Of a stretch of DNA of 13,968 bases, positions 6,223-12,920 are shown piece after piece. Made by a program: the position numbers and the translations under genes. Every line of letters starts with the position of its first letter. The first letter of the stretch is position 1. The notes beneath the pieces are model-generated. The model made no database searches and was not told where the DNA came from. It saw only the letters and a list, made by a program, of their open reading frames with translations. Origin of the DNA: Methanosarcinales archaeon (GTDB taxonomy: Archaea; Halobacteriota; Syntropharchaeia; Alkanophagales; Methanospirareceae); NCBI GenBank assembly GCA_009618475.1, contig WJOV01000086.1:1-13968 (forward strand), written 5' to 3'.

Positions 6223-6306
6223 TTTACCGCTGAGCCCGCAGAAAACACAGAGAGTCAGAAAAGTCATTTAACTCATCTCAGCGCTCTCCGCGATCTCGGC
6301 GGTAAA
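6223..6306. repeat. Degenerate 30-bp inverted repeat in the L31e-aIF6 spacer
   Basis: The + strand at 6223-6252 (TTTACCGCTGAGCCCGCAGA...) and the complement of 6277-6306 (TTTACCGCCGAGATCGCGGA...) match at about 22 of 30 positions. Most differences are transitions, and the spacer is 24 nt. The CCGC.GAG..CGC.GA wording resembles a dispersed non-coding repeat type seen in many prokaryotes (recollection, not a search). It lies between the L31e stop and the aIF6 frame and invades the upstream extension of that frame. Confidence 0.6.
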
Positions 6307-6320
6307 CAAATACCTTTATT

Positions 6321-6590
6321 TTACTCCACAAGCTCAGCCCTGATTATATCCTCTTCCTCTGTTACCTTTACCCTTATCCTTGAAGGTGGCTTCTGCGAAC
6401 CTCGCTCCCACACCTTTTCGTTTATTGTCGCATCTAAAATGACATCCTCAGATTTCGTATGCCGCATCAGAAATTCCCGTATCTCCACTATTGCGCGGTT
6501 GCTCCTTTTCCACCTCGGCGCCTTCTTCACATTCCTCAACGGTATCGTATAAATACGTCCTTGCCCTCCTTCTCCTTTTTCCTCGCTCAT
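6321..6590 (-). CDS. rpl31e: Ribosomal protein L31e
   Basis: This large-subunit protein, near the tunnel exit, is found only in archaea and eukaryotes. The 89-residue product contains RIYTIPLRNVKKAPRWKRSNRAIVEIREFLMRHTKSEDVILD and NEKVWERGSQKPPSRIRVKV, the standard L31e sequence. The ATG at 6590 (MSEEKGEGGQG...) is chosen because AGAAGG lies 5 nt upstream and the resulting length fits the family. The frame stays open to a GTG at 6629, but that adds only low-complexity K/R/E/G residues. rpl39e ends 42 bp upstream on the same strand and aIF6 follows, the conserved archaeal cluster order. Confidence 0.95.
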   Translation of the reverse strand: MSEEKGEGGQGRIYTIPLRNVKKAPRWKRSNRAIVEIREFLMRHTKSEDVILDATINEKVWERGSQKPPSRIRVKVTEEEDIIRAELVE

Positions 6591-6632
6591 GTTTCCTTCT
6601 CTCTTTCCTTTCCCTTCACTTCTCTTCACTTC

Positions 6633-6791
6633 TTATTCTTTTAGCTTTGACCGTCTCCAATGCCTTCTTTTTGGATGCGTTGTCACTCTTCGGCTTGTTT
6701 TTACCATTATCCATGCCGGGATTCTTCTGTTTTGCCTGTTCGCTTTGCAAAGCCTGAGCTTCCTGCCCTTTGTTTTCTTCCCCATTGTCAT
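6633..6791 (-). CDS. rpl39e: Ribosomal protein L39e
   Basis: This 52-residue basic protein of the large subunit lines the peptide exit tunnel in archaea and eukaryotes. The minus-strand translation reads MTMGKKTKGRKLRLCKAN and continues through IPAWIMVKTSRRVTTHPKRRHWRRSKLKE, an unmistakable L39e with its PAWI(M)...T..R....P.RRHWRR signature. Start codons at 6791 (MTMGKK) and 6785 (MGKK) are both possible. The TATA element TAATATATT (6812-6820, minus strand) is 25 nt upstream of 6791, predicting a leaderless mRNA and favouring 6791. It heads the rpl39e-rpl31e-aIF6 cluster. Confidence 0.96.
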   Translation of the reverse strand: MTMGKKTKGRKLRLCKANRQNRRIPAWIMVKTSRRVTTHPKRRHWRRSKLKE

Positions 6792-6858
6792 TGTATAAAA
6801 TTATATATCAAAATATATTAAGCCCCCTTTTTATTTAAATAGCAGAAGGAAAAATATA
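6792..6858. promoter_or_regulatory. Bidirectional promoter between rpl39e and queD
   Basis: This 67-bp divergent spacer holds AT boxes at 6801-6820 (TTATATATCAAAATATATTA) and TTTTTATTTAAAT (6828-6840). The first suits rpl39e on the minus strand at -25. For queD, an AGAAGGA Shine-Dalgarno (6844-6850) 8 nt before the ATG means transcription should start upstream of it, so the 6812-6820 box may serve both directions. Confidence 0.55.
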
Positions 6859-7242
6859 ATGAAATTAGGAGTTTCAGCAGATTTTAGCGCCGCGCATTCT
6901 CTGCCGCGACATCCGGGTAAATGCAAGAATCTGCATGGGCATACGTATAAAGTAGAAGTGGTGGTGGAAGGCGAGAAGAAGGAAGATACCGAGTGTGTAG
7001 CGGATTTTTCAGAAGTGAAGGCAGTGGTAGAAGAAGTGCTTGAACTCGTTGACCATAAGTTCTTAAACGAGCTAATCTCGTATCCCACAAGCGAGAATAT
7101 CGCGTTGTTTTTAAAGGAGCGGTTGGAGAAGAAGTTGAGAGAGTCAAACCTGGGTGTGACGCTGTATTCGATAAAAATATGGGAAGGGAAGGACAAATGG
7201 GTGATGGTGGAGCGTGATAAATTAAAAAGTTTAACGCCATAA
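6859..7242 (+). CDS. queD: 6-carboxytetrahydropterin synthase (QueD / PTPS family)
   Basis: The 127-residue product has the zinc histidines H13 (FSAAHSL), H26 and H28 (NLHGH), the catalytic cysteine C22 in a C-x3-HGH spacing, VADFSEVK (47-54), the D65-H66 relay pair in LVDHKFLNE, PTSENIA (76-82), and a pterin-anchoring glutamate in IKIWEG (E109). The C-x3-HGH spacing is known for the QueD subclass, which makes 6-carboxytetrahydropterin from dihydroneopterin triphosphate on the way to preQ0 and, in archaea, archaeosine in tRNA. A role in another pterin pathway is possible. No other preQ0 genes are in the window. It has its own Shine-Dalgarno and overlaps the 3' end of the convergent HD gene by 12 bp. 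Confidence 0.87.
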   Translation: MKLGVSADFSAAHSLPRHPGKCKNLHGHTYKVEVVVEGEKKEDTECVADFSEVKAVVEEVLELVDHKFLNELISYPTSENIALFLKERLEKKLRESNLGVTLYSIKIWEGKDKWVMVERDKLKSLTP

Positions 7243-8514
7243 AATCGCATCCGCAGCTCTCTTCACCGCTTCCCTATTTTTTTCAAGCGTATAGACGCCC
7301 ACCTTATAATTTTCACGGAATACTCGGCTCAGCATTGACACGAGCGAAGAAACTTCACGTAAACTCTTGAACTTCCGTGGGCTCTGCCCACGACCCCGCA
7401 AGCCCGGTAAGGGCTTACCGACAACAACTTTCGCTGCACTTTCTTTTAACGCCTCTTCCTTTTGTCCCTGGAAATCCAATATAACATATTTCTCAGCCAC
7501 TCCCGCTTTTTTACTTATTTCCGCTTCTACTTCCCGTATCCTCCTCTCTTCGTTTAAATCTTCTGCTACTCCCTCGCTCAGTTCATTTATGCCGGTATAT
7601 ACCGCGCGTTTGAATAATCGCCGCTCGTTTATCCGCTCCATCATCTCCGCGGGATAGCCCTTTGCATTCCTCAGCGCAATAATTATCTCGGAATCGTCCA
7701 TCTTTCTTAATGCTAATGCGTTTTGCCTGCAGTAGTCCTCAGACCGTGATTCCGATTCGATGAAATGCTCAACCGCTTTCAAAAACATCAACTGCGCTAT
7801 CCTGCTCGTATGATGATTATAAACCGTGGGGTACATCAGGAATCGCGAGAAAAGCAGATATTCCGCAGGTAGTATCCCTTTTTCCGTTATAACGAGACTT
7901 CCATTGACGAAATCCAGCCCTTGAATAAGTCTTATATTATCAACAACGCCGTATGCCACGCCGGTATAATACGAATCGCGGACTAAATAATCCATCTTGT
8001 CCACGTCTATTTCGCCGTTTAAAATCTTTGAAAAATCCATCTCACCCCCGTATTCCGCCCTTTCTCCTTTTATATACCCCATTATCTTTCTCTTATCCAT
8101 ACGACGTTCTTCCAGGACTTCTGCAATAGTCGTTGCCTCTTTGTTTTTTTCTTTCATCGGCTCAAAAATCACGTCTTCAACGTCTTCATGGCTTCTCCCC
8201 GTAACCTTTTTTATCACTGACTCAGTCGCATGCGAATAAGGACCATGCCCAATGTCGTGTATCAGCGAGGCAACGAGAAGCTCTTTCTCTTCCTCTTTCG
8301 ATACTCCCAGCGTGTCAAGCAAAACGTTCATCAAGTGATAAGTTCCGAGTGAATGCTCAAATCTCGTATGGTTCGCACCCGGATAAACTAAATAGGAGAA
8401 CCCAAGCTGTCTTATTCTCCTCAACCTCTGCATCTCCACGGTGTCTATTATTTCTATTGCAAGCTCGTCTATTTCTATGTATCCGTGTATCGGGTCTCTT
8501 ATTACCTTTCGCAT
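7231..8514 (-). CDS. HD-domain phosphohydrolase (SAMHD1/dNTPase-like)
   Basis: This 427-residue metal-dependent phosphohydrolase begins with the family signature VIRDPIHGYIEI. Metal ligands are visible as H54 (RFEHSLG), H86-D87 (LIHDIGHGPYSH) and D175 (DKMDYLVRDSYYTGV). Relatives include dNTP triphosphohydrolases, but nucleotide specificity cannot be read from sequence. The C-terminal half is helical with a late beta section (EKYVILDF..., AKVVV...). Residues about 366-380 (GKPLPGLRGRGQSPR) are coded by a GC-rich double palindrome of exactly 45 bp and look like an in-frame insertion. The gene sits 16 nt downstream of the phosphorylase gene and is probably cotranscribed with it, which hints at a link to nucleotide salvage. 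Confidence 0.88.
   Translation of the reverse strand: MRKVIRDPIHGYIEIDELAIEIIDTVEMQRLRRIRQLGFSYLVYPGANHTRFEHSLGTYHLMNVLLDTLGVSKEEEKELLVASLIHDIGHGPYSHATESVIKKVTGRSHEDVEDVIFEPMKEKNKEATTIAEVLEERRMDKRKIMGYIKGERAEYGGEMDFSKILNGEIDVDKMDYLVRDSYYTGVAYGVVDNIRLIQGLDFVNGSLVITEKGILPAEYLLFSRFLMYPTVYNHHTSRIAQLMFLKAVEHFIESESRSEDYCRQNALALRKMDDSEIIIALRNAKGYPAEMMERINERRLFKRAVYTGINELSEGVAEDLNEERRIREVEAEISKKAGVAEKYVILDFQGQKEEALKESAAKVVVGKPLPGLRGRGQSPRKFKSLREVSSLVSMLSRVFRENYKVGVYTLEKNREAVKRAADAILWR
7376..7420. repeat. 45-bp GC-rich double-palindrome segment inside the HD gene
   Basis: The segment holds CGTGGGC-TCT-GCCCACG (7376-7392, perfect 7-bp stem) and CGGTAAG-GG-CTTACCG (7405-7420, perfect 7-bp stem). An alternative overlapping stem is AAGCCC/GGGCTT (7400-7405 / 7411-7416). 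Its base composition is much richer in GC than the surrounding gene. Its length is a multiple of three, so the frame is preserved. It resembles small palindromic elements that insert into coding regions, such as the Rickettsia palindromic elements; this is an analogy, not homology. Confidence 0.55.
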
Positions 8515-8530
8515 CCTATTTTGTCCGTCA

Positions 8531-9235
8531 TCAATCAGCCATAATTTCTATCAACTTCATAAGCACCTTTTCCAAATCCGCCATGCTTTTTGACGCCGCA
8601 TCAACTATCTTTTTATAGTCCAGCTCTTCTTCCGCGATTATACCGTGTGCATAATTGTCCACCGTGCTTACGTTTGCGTATCGAAGCCCTAACTCCTTCG
8701 CAAGTGTCGCCTCCGAAGCCATGCTCATTCCTATCACATCGGCATAGTTTTTTATGAAGTTTATCTCCGCTCTGGTTTCGAGCCTCGGTCCCACGGTCTG
8801 GAAATAAACGCCCTTCTCAACGGTGTCAATGCCCGAATCTTTTGCCACTTTTAATATGCTCTTTCTCAAACCTTCATCCAGGCACGGTGTAACGTGCACG
8901 AGTTCGTCATCATAAAAGGAGGGTATGCTGCACAGGCTTATGTAGTCGTGAGGAACAATCAGTGACCGCGGTTTTATATCGAGCTTCAAACTGCCGGCAG
9001 AAGTAGCACCTACGATTTTTTCTACGCCCAACTGCTTAAATGCCGCCATATTCGCTTTATGATTTATCCTGTGCGGCGGGATGTTTCTATCCTTGCCATG
9101 CCTTGGGATGAAGACAACGTCAGCAGTAGAGAGAAGGTAAACCGTGCCGTACTTTGTCTCCACCTCTCGCTCCTTCGCACCTTCAAGAACCTTCGTATCA
9201 AATAAACTTGTTCCGCCTATTATGCCGAGTGTCAT
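8531..9235 (-). CDS. Purine nucleoside phosphorylase family (methylthioinosine/6-oxopurine type)
   Basis: This 234-residue enzyme of the trimeric PNP/MTAP family cleaves purine (methylthio)nucleosides with phosphate in salvage. Motifs are GIIGGTS (phosphate, residues 4-10), RHG (45-47), HRINHKANM (55-63), GATSAGSL (76-83), YFQTVGPRLETRAEI (144-158) and IGMSMASEA (168-176). At the base-recognition position the protein has N194 (TVDNYAHGI). Asn is typical of 6-oxopurine-specific PNP and methylthioinosine phosphorylases, and Asp of adenine-specific MTA phosphorylases. A methylthioinosine phosphorylase, as in methanogens that deaminate methylthioadenosine first, is therefore my best guess; annotation pipelines may call it MTAP. 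It is the first gene of a pair with the HD hydrolase. Confidence 0.87.
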   Translation of the reverse strand: MTLGIIGGTSLFDTKVLEGAKEREVETKYGTVYLLSTADVVFIPRHGKDRNIPPHRINHKANMAAFKQLGVEKIVGATSAGSLKLDIKPRSLIVPHDYISLCSIPSFYDDELVHVTPCLDEGLRKSILKVAKDSGIDTVEKGVYFQTVGPRLETRAEINFIKNYADVIGMSMASEATLAKELGLRYANVSTVDNYAHGIIAEEELDYKKIVDAASKSMADLEKVLMKLIEIMAD

Positions 9236-9259
9236 TTTATCTTCTTACAGTATTATGGC

Positions 9260-9286
9260 TTTCGAACAAAACCCATTTGTTCGAAA
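9260..9286. repeat. Perfect 11-bp hairpin upstream of the phosphorylase gene
   Basis: TTTCGAACAAA (9260-9270), loop ACCCA, TTTGTTCGAAA (9276-9286) form a perfect stem. It ends 6 bp before the stop of the upstream small ORF and begins 24 nt before the phosphorylase ATG, both on the minus strand. No T-tract follows, so it may be an operator, an mRNA processing or stability element, or an attenuator rather than a terminator. Confidence 0.6.
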
Positions 9287-9292
9287 TGATAA

Positions 9293-9550
9293 TCAATGAA
9301 CAACACTCTCTTTTCTCCGGTAGAGGTATTTATCGTGCTCTTCTGAAGCATTGTGCAATTTGCTTCCAAGACCATCTTCACCCATTTCCATAAAAGCTTT
9401 CCAGCCATCTTCTGCCGAGCCAACTTTTTCCCCCTCTAAGATGTGCTCAAGAAGGGGCAAGATTTGCTCAATTTCACTTTCAGACAATCTTTCAATAACG
9501 GAATGTGCCTTCATCTTTACGCGAACCGAATTTTGCGAATCTATACCCAT
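9293..9550 (-). CDS. Small helical protein, antitoxin-like, function unknown
   Basis: The 85-residue product is acidic and mostly helical: MKAHSVIERLSESEIEQILPLLEHILEG, then a W-containing linker, then ASEEHDKYLYRRK. A short helix of the 'L.E.E..Q.L.FVE.L' type followed by a C-terminal HDKYLY tail recalls small orphan or antitoxin-like archaeal proteins; this is an impression, not an assignment. The ATG at 9550 has GGTGGG 5 nt upstream and a TATA box, TTATATATAT (9571-9580 on the minus strand), about 26 nt upstream. An internal ATG at 9514 is an alternative. No toxin gene adjoins it; it sits alone between dph2 and the phosphorylase gene. Confidence 0.6.
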   Translation of the reverse strand: MGIDSQNSVRVKMKAHSVIERLSESEIEQILPLLEHILEGEKVGSAEDGWKAFMEMGEDGLGSKLHNASEEHDKYLYRRKESVVH

Positions 9551-9613
9551 AATTACCCACCTTCACTTCAATATATATAAATATAAAGACATTCATATTT
9601 AAAAGAAAAGTGT

Positions 9614-10621
9614 TTAAAAAATACATTCCCAACTCCTTTCACCGAGAACAACCTCAAACTCCCTGGCAGAAAGAACGGGCTTCTTAAAATGAATAAAATC
9701 TTCCGCTAACCTTGGACACGCGGTATTCACAAAGGCATCCACTTTAAACGCAAGCAATTTGTCCTCTCTTATTTCATCCATCGTAATCAAATAAGCATTT
9801 AGTCCTTTCTCTACCGCTTTTCTACGCAATGCAATCGCACCACTAAGATTAGACTGTCCACTTTTCATACCTATGATTATCCCAAACGACTTCGCATCCA
9901 ACGCTCGCTCTATCGCCACGTACCTCTTCTTCCTCAGTCCCTCAGCTTCGTATATACCTATTTGCATGGTGAACGGGTCAGCAGCAATTACCCGCTTACC
10001 AATATACAAAGCGAGCCCAACAGGATGAAAACTCCCACTGCCTATAAACAAAATCTCTTCGCAGGGAACCATCGCTGCGGAAGAGAATTCACAGCCCAAT
10101 ACCTGCCCTTCGTATTTCAGGCTATTCGATTTACCTATTACCGCTTTCTTTCCAAAACGAGCGAGCAACATTTTCGCTTCGTTCAAGCCGTGAACGTGCT
10201 GTAACGTTGCCACTAACCCCACGGAATCCCCTTTTAGTTCGGCTGCCGCCTTCTCCACCACTGGCTTTATATCAACGCTGCTCCTGAGTTCTATGAAAAA
10301 AACCTTTTTTTGATAATTTTCTTTTCGCACAAACCTTTTCTTAGAATGAAAAGCTTTACCAAAAGAATTATACTCGGAATGCCCGAAATGGAAAAGCAAA
10401 TCCACTGTTCTCTCCAGCTTCTCGTCCACGTCGCATGCACCATAGCACGAGTTCCCAGATATTATCACTTCCGCTCCGGTCTCTTGTGAAATCTCCGCGG
10501 CAATATCCGTTGCCACTGTTTTAAGACCCTCCGGGAGCTGCAGCCCAACTCTGCTCGCTCCTCTTTCCTTTATCAATTCTTTTATCTTCTCTGATTCAAA
10601 GTCGTATGAATTCTTTATCAT
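9614..10621 (-). CDS. dph2: Diphthamide biosynthesis enzyme Dph2
   Basis: This non-canonical radical-SAM enzyme transfers the 3-amino-3-carboxypropyl group of SAM to a histidine of elongation factor 2, the first step of diphthamide formation. The three cluster cysteines are visible as C59 (GNSCYGACDVDE), C177 (VLGCEFSSA) and C302 (NTACPRLAED), with spacing like the archaeal Dph2 homodimer. The LQLPEGL motif (28-33), FHFGHSEY (78-84) and FIGSGSFHPVG (192-202) are also typical. The length of 335 is normal for the family. The ATG at 10621 follows an AT-rich stretch (TAAATAATTT on the minus strand) usable as a TATA box. The neighbours are unrelated in function. Confidence 0.93.
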   Translation of the reverse strand: MIKNSYDFESEKIKELIKERGASRVGLQLPEGLKTVATDIAAEISQETGAEVIISGNSCYGACDVDEKLERTVDLLFHFGHSEYNSFGKAFHSKKRFVRKENYQKKVFFIELRSSVDIKPVVEKAAAELKGDSVGLVATLQHVHGLNEAKMLLARFGKKAVIGKSNSLKYEGQVLGCEFSSAAMVPCEEILFIGSGSFHPVGLALYIGKRVIAADPFTMQIGIYEAEGLRKKRYVAIERALDAKSFGIIIGMKSGQSNLSGAIALRRKAVEKGLNAYLITMDEIREDKLLAFKVDAFVNTACPRLAEDFIHFKKPVLSAREFEVVLGERSWECIF

Positions 10622-10724
10622 CTAATATACATAAATTATTTAGCTTGCGATGCCTTATCATTATGCAATAAAAATTACGGTGGGTTTTTATACTCGGGGA
10701 ACGTGAACTATTAACAGTTGCCAA
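10622..10724. promoter_or_regulatory. Divergent promoter region between dph2 and the thioredoxin-like gene
   Basis: On the + strand, TTTTTATAC (10686-10694) is a TATA candidate about 35 nt before the ATG at 10725, leaving a leader of about 10 nt without a Shine-Dalgarno. On the minus strand an AT-rich box near 10632-10643 may serve dph2. No other structure is evident. Confidence 0.4.
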
Positions 10725-11558
10725 ATGTCAGGTGAAGATAAAAGCGAAGGTGCGGGAAAAACAGGGGAAGCGGGAATGAAGACCATTGGTGTTTTAGCTG
10801 TTGGATTGATAATAGGTATATTAATAGGCGTTGTAGTCGGGGCTTTTGGGTTTCCTAAAGTTCAAAGTTTTGGTGTTTCAAGCGTATTAACAGCTGAAGA
10901 GGTGGGGGAAGAGGCTGCTGACTTTATCAATGACAATCTAGTGCAGCCAGGTACAGAAGTGATATTAGGAGAAGTCAAAGAAGAAAGAGGACTATACAAT
11001 GTAACTACGAGCTATATGGGAAATCAAATACCGGTGTATATAACAAAAGATGGTGAAATCGTATTTCTTCAAGGTCTTGGCTGGGTTCAAATAGAAGAAT
11101 TTGAAGAGCAGAAAAAGGAGAGCGAAAATCAGACACCGACACCGACACCGGAAAGCGAACCAGAAATGACCATTGGCAACTTTATTGTTAGCGGTGACGA
11201 AATATGCAAAGAGGATGGAAAACCAATCATCTATTTCTTTGGTTCTGATGGCTGCGGGTATTGCAAATGGGAACATCCCGTAATAGAGAACGTGACGTCG
11301 AAGTTCACGGGTTATCTATCATTCCATGACAATATGAACAACGTTACCGCGGATAGCGAAATATTCGCGGAATATAGCACTGGCGGCGTGCCGACACTGG
11401 TATTGGGCTGCCGGTATTACCGTGTTGGCGCTGGTGCAAATATGGGTGAAGAGCAGGAGGCAAAGGTCTTAACCGCACTGATATGTAACCTCACGGACAA
11501 TAAGCCCGCGGACGTTTGCACTGACGTAGAAATTGAAGAGTGGATAAACAAAATTTAG
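10725..11558 (+). CDS. Membrane-anchored thioredoxin-fold protein, extracytoplasmic
   Basis: The 277-residue product starts with a short polar N-terminus and one strongly hydrophobic segment (residues about 19-42). A small alpha/beta domain follows (55-125, with VYITKDGEIVFLQG), then a charged linker with TPTPTPESEPE (137-147), coded by three tandem ACACCG units. A thioredoxin-like domain ends the protein. This domain has CGYC (177-180) in GSDGCGYCKWEHP and a cis-proline in GGVPTLVLG (P223). Extra cysteines at 161, 229, 254 and 265 could form structural disulfides or a second redox pair. The topology implies that the catalytic domain faces outside, giving a thiol-disulfide exchange or isomerase role on secreted proteins (inference). 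The N-terminal domain has no name I can give with confidence. No DsbB/VKOR-like partner is adjacent. Confidence 0.8.
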   Translation: MSGEDKSEGAGKTGEAGMKTIGVLAVGLIIGILIGVVVGAFGFPKVQSFGVSSVLTAEEVGEEAADFINDNLVQPGTEVILGEVKEERGLYNVTTSYMGNQIPVYITKDGEIVFLQGLGWVQIEEFEEQKKESENQTPTPTPESEPEMTIGNFIVSGDEICKEDGKPIIYFFGSDGCGYCKWEHPVIENVTSKFTGYLSFHDNMNNVTADSEIFAEYSTGGVPTLVLGCRYYRVGAGANMGEEQEAKVLTALICNLTDNKPADVCTDVEIEEWINKI

Positions 11559-11567
11559 TTTAGTAGA

Positions 11568-12893
11568 TTAACTTAATAGCCACTTCCACAGTGGCAAAAA
11601 TCTAATTTTTTCTCCATTTAACTTATCTTCACCTTCATACTCCCACGTAATTACGAGCCTATCATCGCATTTTAGCTCTTCACTCGCTTTTATCAACGCT
11701 TTGGTTTCCCGCTTCTCTATCTCTTCTTTGCATGAAGCGTTCGTTACCTGGATGAGCTGTTCTATTTTTAGACCGCTTTTTAAAACAAAATCCACTTCTC
11801 TTTGCTGATAATCTTTCCAGTAATAACTCTCCAATGTCGGGTTTAGAGACTTTTTCCTCCATAATTCCACTGCAACAATGTTTTCCATTAATCTGCCGGC
11901 ATCTTCGGAAAATTTGAAGCCCGAAAAATTCGCAAACCCTGAATCTACGGTATAAATTTTCCTAGGATATTGTAATTGGTCTTTGACTTTGTAAGAAAAA
12001 ATTCGCAGGTCAAAGAAAAGAAAAGCATCATTCATCATAGAAACGTATTTTTCCAGTGTTGGAACAGAGATTTTAATTCCACGAGCGTTTAGCATGCTGC
12101 TTAATTTCGTAAAGCTAACCAATTTGCCGATATTTGAAGCTAAAAAGTAAGCTATTTCTTCTACAATTTCTCTGTTCCTTTTTAGCTTCGGGAGAATATC
12201 TCTACTTACAATATCAATGAACAGAGTTTGAACAAGTTCTTCTTTGTCCGATTCTGTTAGAACGACTTCTGGAAATCCTCCAAACATTATATACTCCCTC
12301 AGCATCTCTTTGATAACCGAGATATCCTTCTCTATCAGGTATTCCTCTCCATACCCATAGTCAAAACCTTTGAAAAACATAAACTCGCGGAAACTCAATG
12401 GAAAAACATGTGTCGTGAGATGCCTTCCCGTTAACAAATAGCTTAGCTCTGAGCCCGTAAGCTTTGAAGTGGACCCGGAAACGAATATCTTTATCTTTCC
12501 TTTGAATTCGTCATAAATACTTCGCACGTATTTCTCCCAACCTTTTACTCTTTGAACTTCATCCAGAAAAACAAAAATCCTTTCATAAGAATCCAAAAAT
12601 CTTTTTGCATAAATGAATTCTATTAAATCGTTAAAGTATTCAGGCGTCAGGGGTAATAGTTTTCTGTTTTCAAAGTTTATGTACACAGTCGCTTTCTTAT
12701 CAACACCGGTTTCCAAAAGTTCCTTCAAGGTTAAAAACATCAGATACGTTTTACCCGCTCTTCGCGGACCAATAACGTCATTTATTAAATCACTTCCCGG
12801 TTTTAGTTTTATCTCCCTCGTCTTCACTTCCGGCAGCTCGTTCCTCCAGTATTCTTCTATCACCATCCTTAACTTTTCTTTACGATTTTCCAT
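11568..12893 (-). CDS. AAA_14 / DUF4143 family ATPase
   Basis: The 441-residue product has an N-terminal P-loop ATPase and a C-terminal DUF4143 domain. Walker A is GPRRAGKT (42-49), Walker B is IFVFLDEVQ (106-114), and a sensor-like FVSGSTSKL is at 137-145. The mid-region FPLSFREFMFFKG (164-176) and EYIMFGGFPEVVL (200-212) is characteristic. The C-terminal domain has YYWKDYQQREVDFVLKSG (357-374), a PD-(D/E)XK-like E-V-D-F pattern, and ends IRFLPLWKWLLS. This family is common and often multi-copy in archaea; its biological role is not established, although links to mobile DNA or defence have been proposed. It is a paralogue of the broken gene directly upstream and appears complete. Confidence 0.9.
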   Translation of the reverse strand: MENRKEKLRMVIEEYWRNELPEVKTREIKLKPGSDLINDVIGPRRAGKTYLMFLTLKELLETGVDKKATVYINFENRKLLPLTPEYFNDLIEFIYAKRFLDSYERIFVFLDEVQRVKGWEKYVRSIYDEFKGKIKIFVSGSTSKLTGSELSYLLTGRHLTTHVFPLSFREFMFFKGFDYGYGEEYLIEKDISVIKEMLREYIMFGGFPEVVLTESDKEELVQTLFIDIVSRDILPKLKRNREIVEEIAYFLASNIGKLVSFTKLSSMLNARGIKISVPTLEKYVSMMNDAFLFFDLRIFSYKVKDQLQYPRKIYTVDSGFANFSGFKFSEDAGRLMENIVAVELWRKKSLNPTLESYYWKDYQQREVDFVLKSGLKIEQLIQVTNASCKEEIEKRETKALIKASEELKCDDRLVITWEYEGEDKLNGEKIRFLPLWKWLLS

Positions 12894-12920
12894 AATATTA
12901 TCAAATGAACTTAACGATAT

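Noticed and set aside
6591..6629. GTG-initiated extension of L31e to 6629
   Set aside because: The extension is low-complexity K/R/E/G sequence, and the ATG at 6590 has an SD and gives the normal family length.
6831..7250. 139-codon minus-strand frame antisense to queD
   Set aside because: It is a Ser/Phe-rich shadow of a clearly coding queD with intact catalytic motifs.
11130..11152. ACACCG triplicate as a microsatellite or repeat element
   Set aside because: It simply encodes the TPTPTP linker of the thioredoxin-like protein; such linkers are commonly coded this way.
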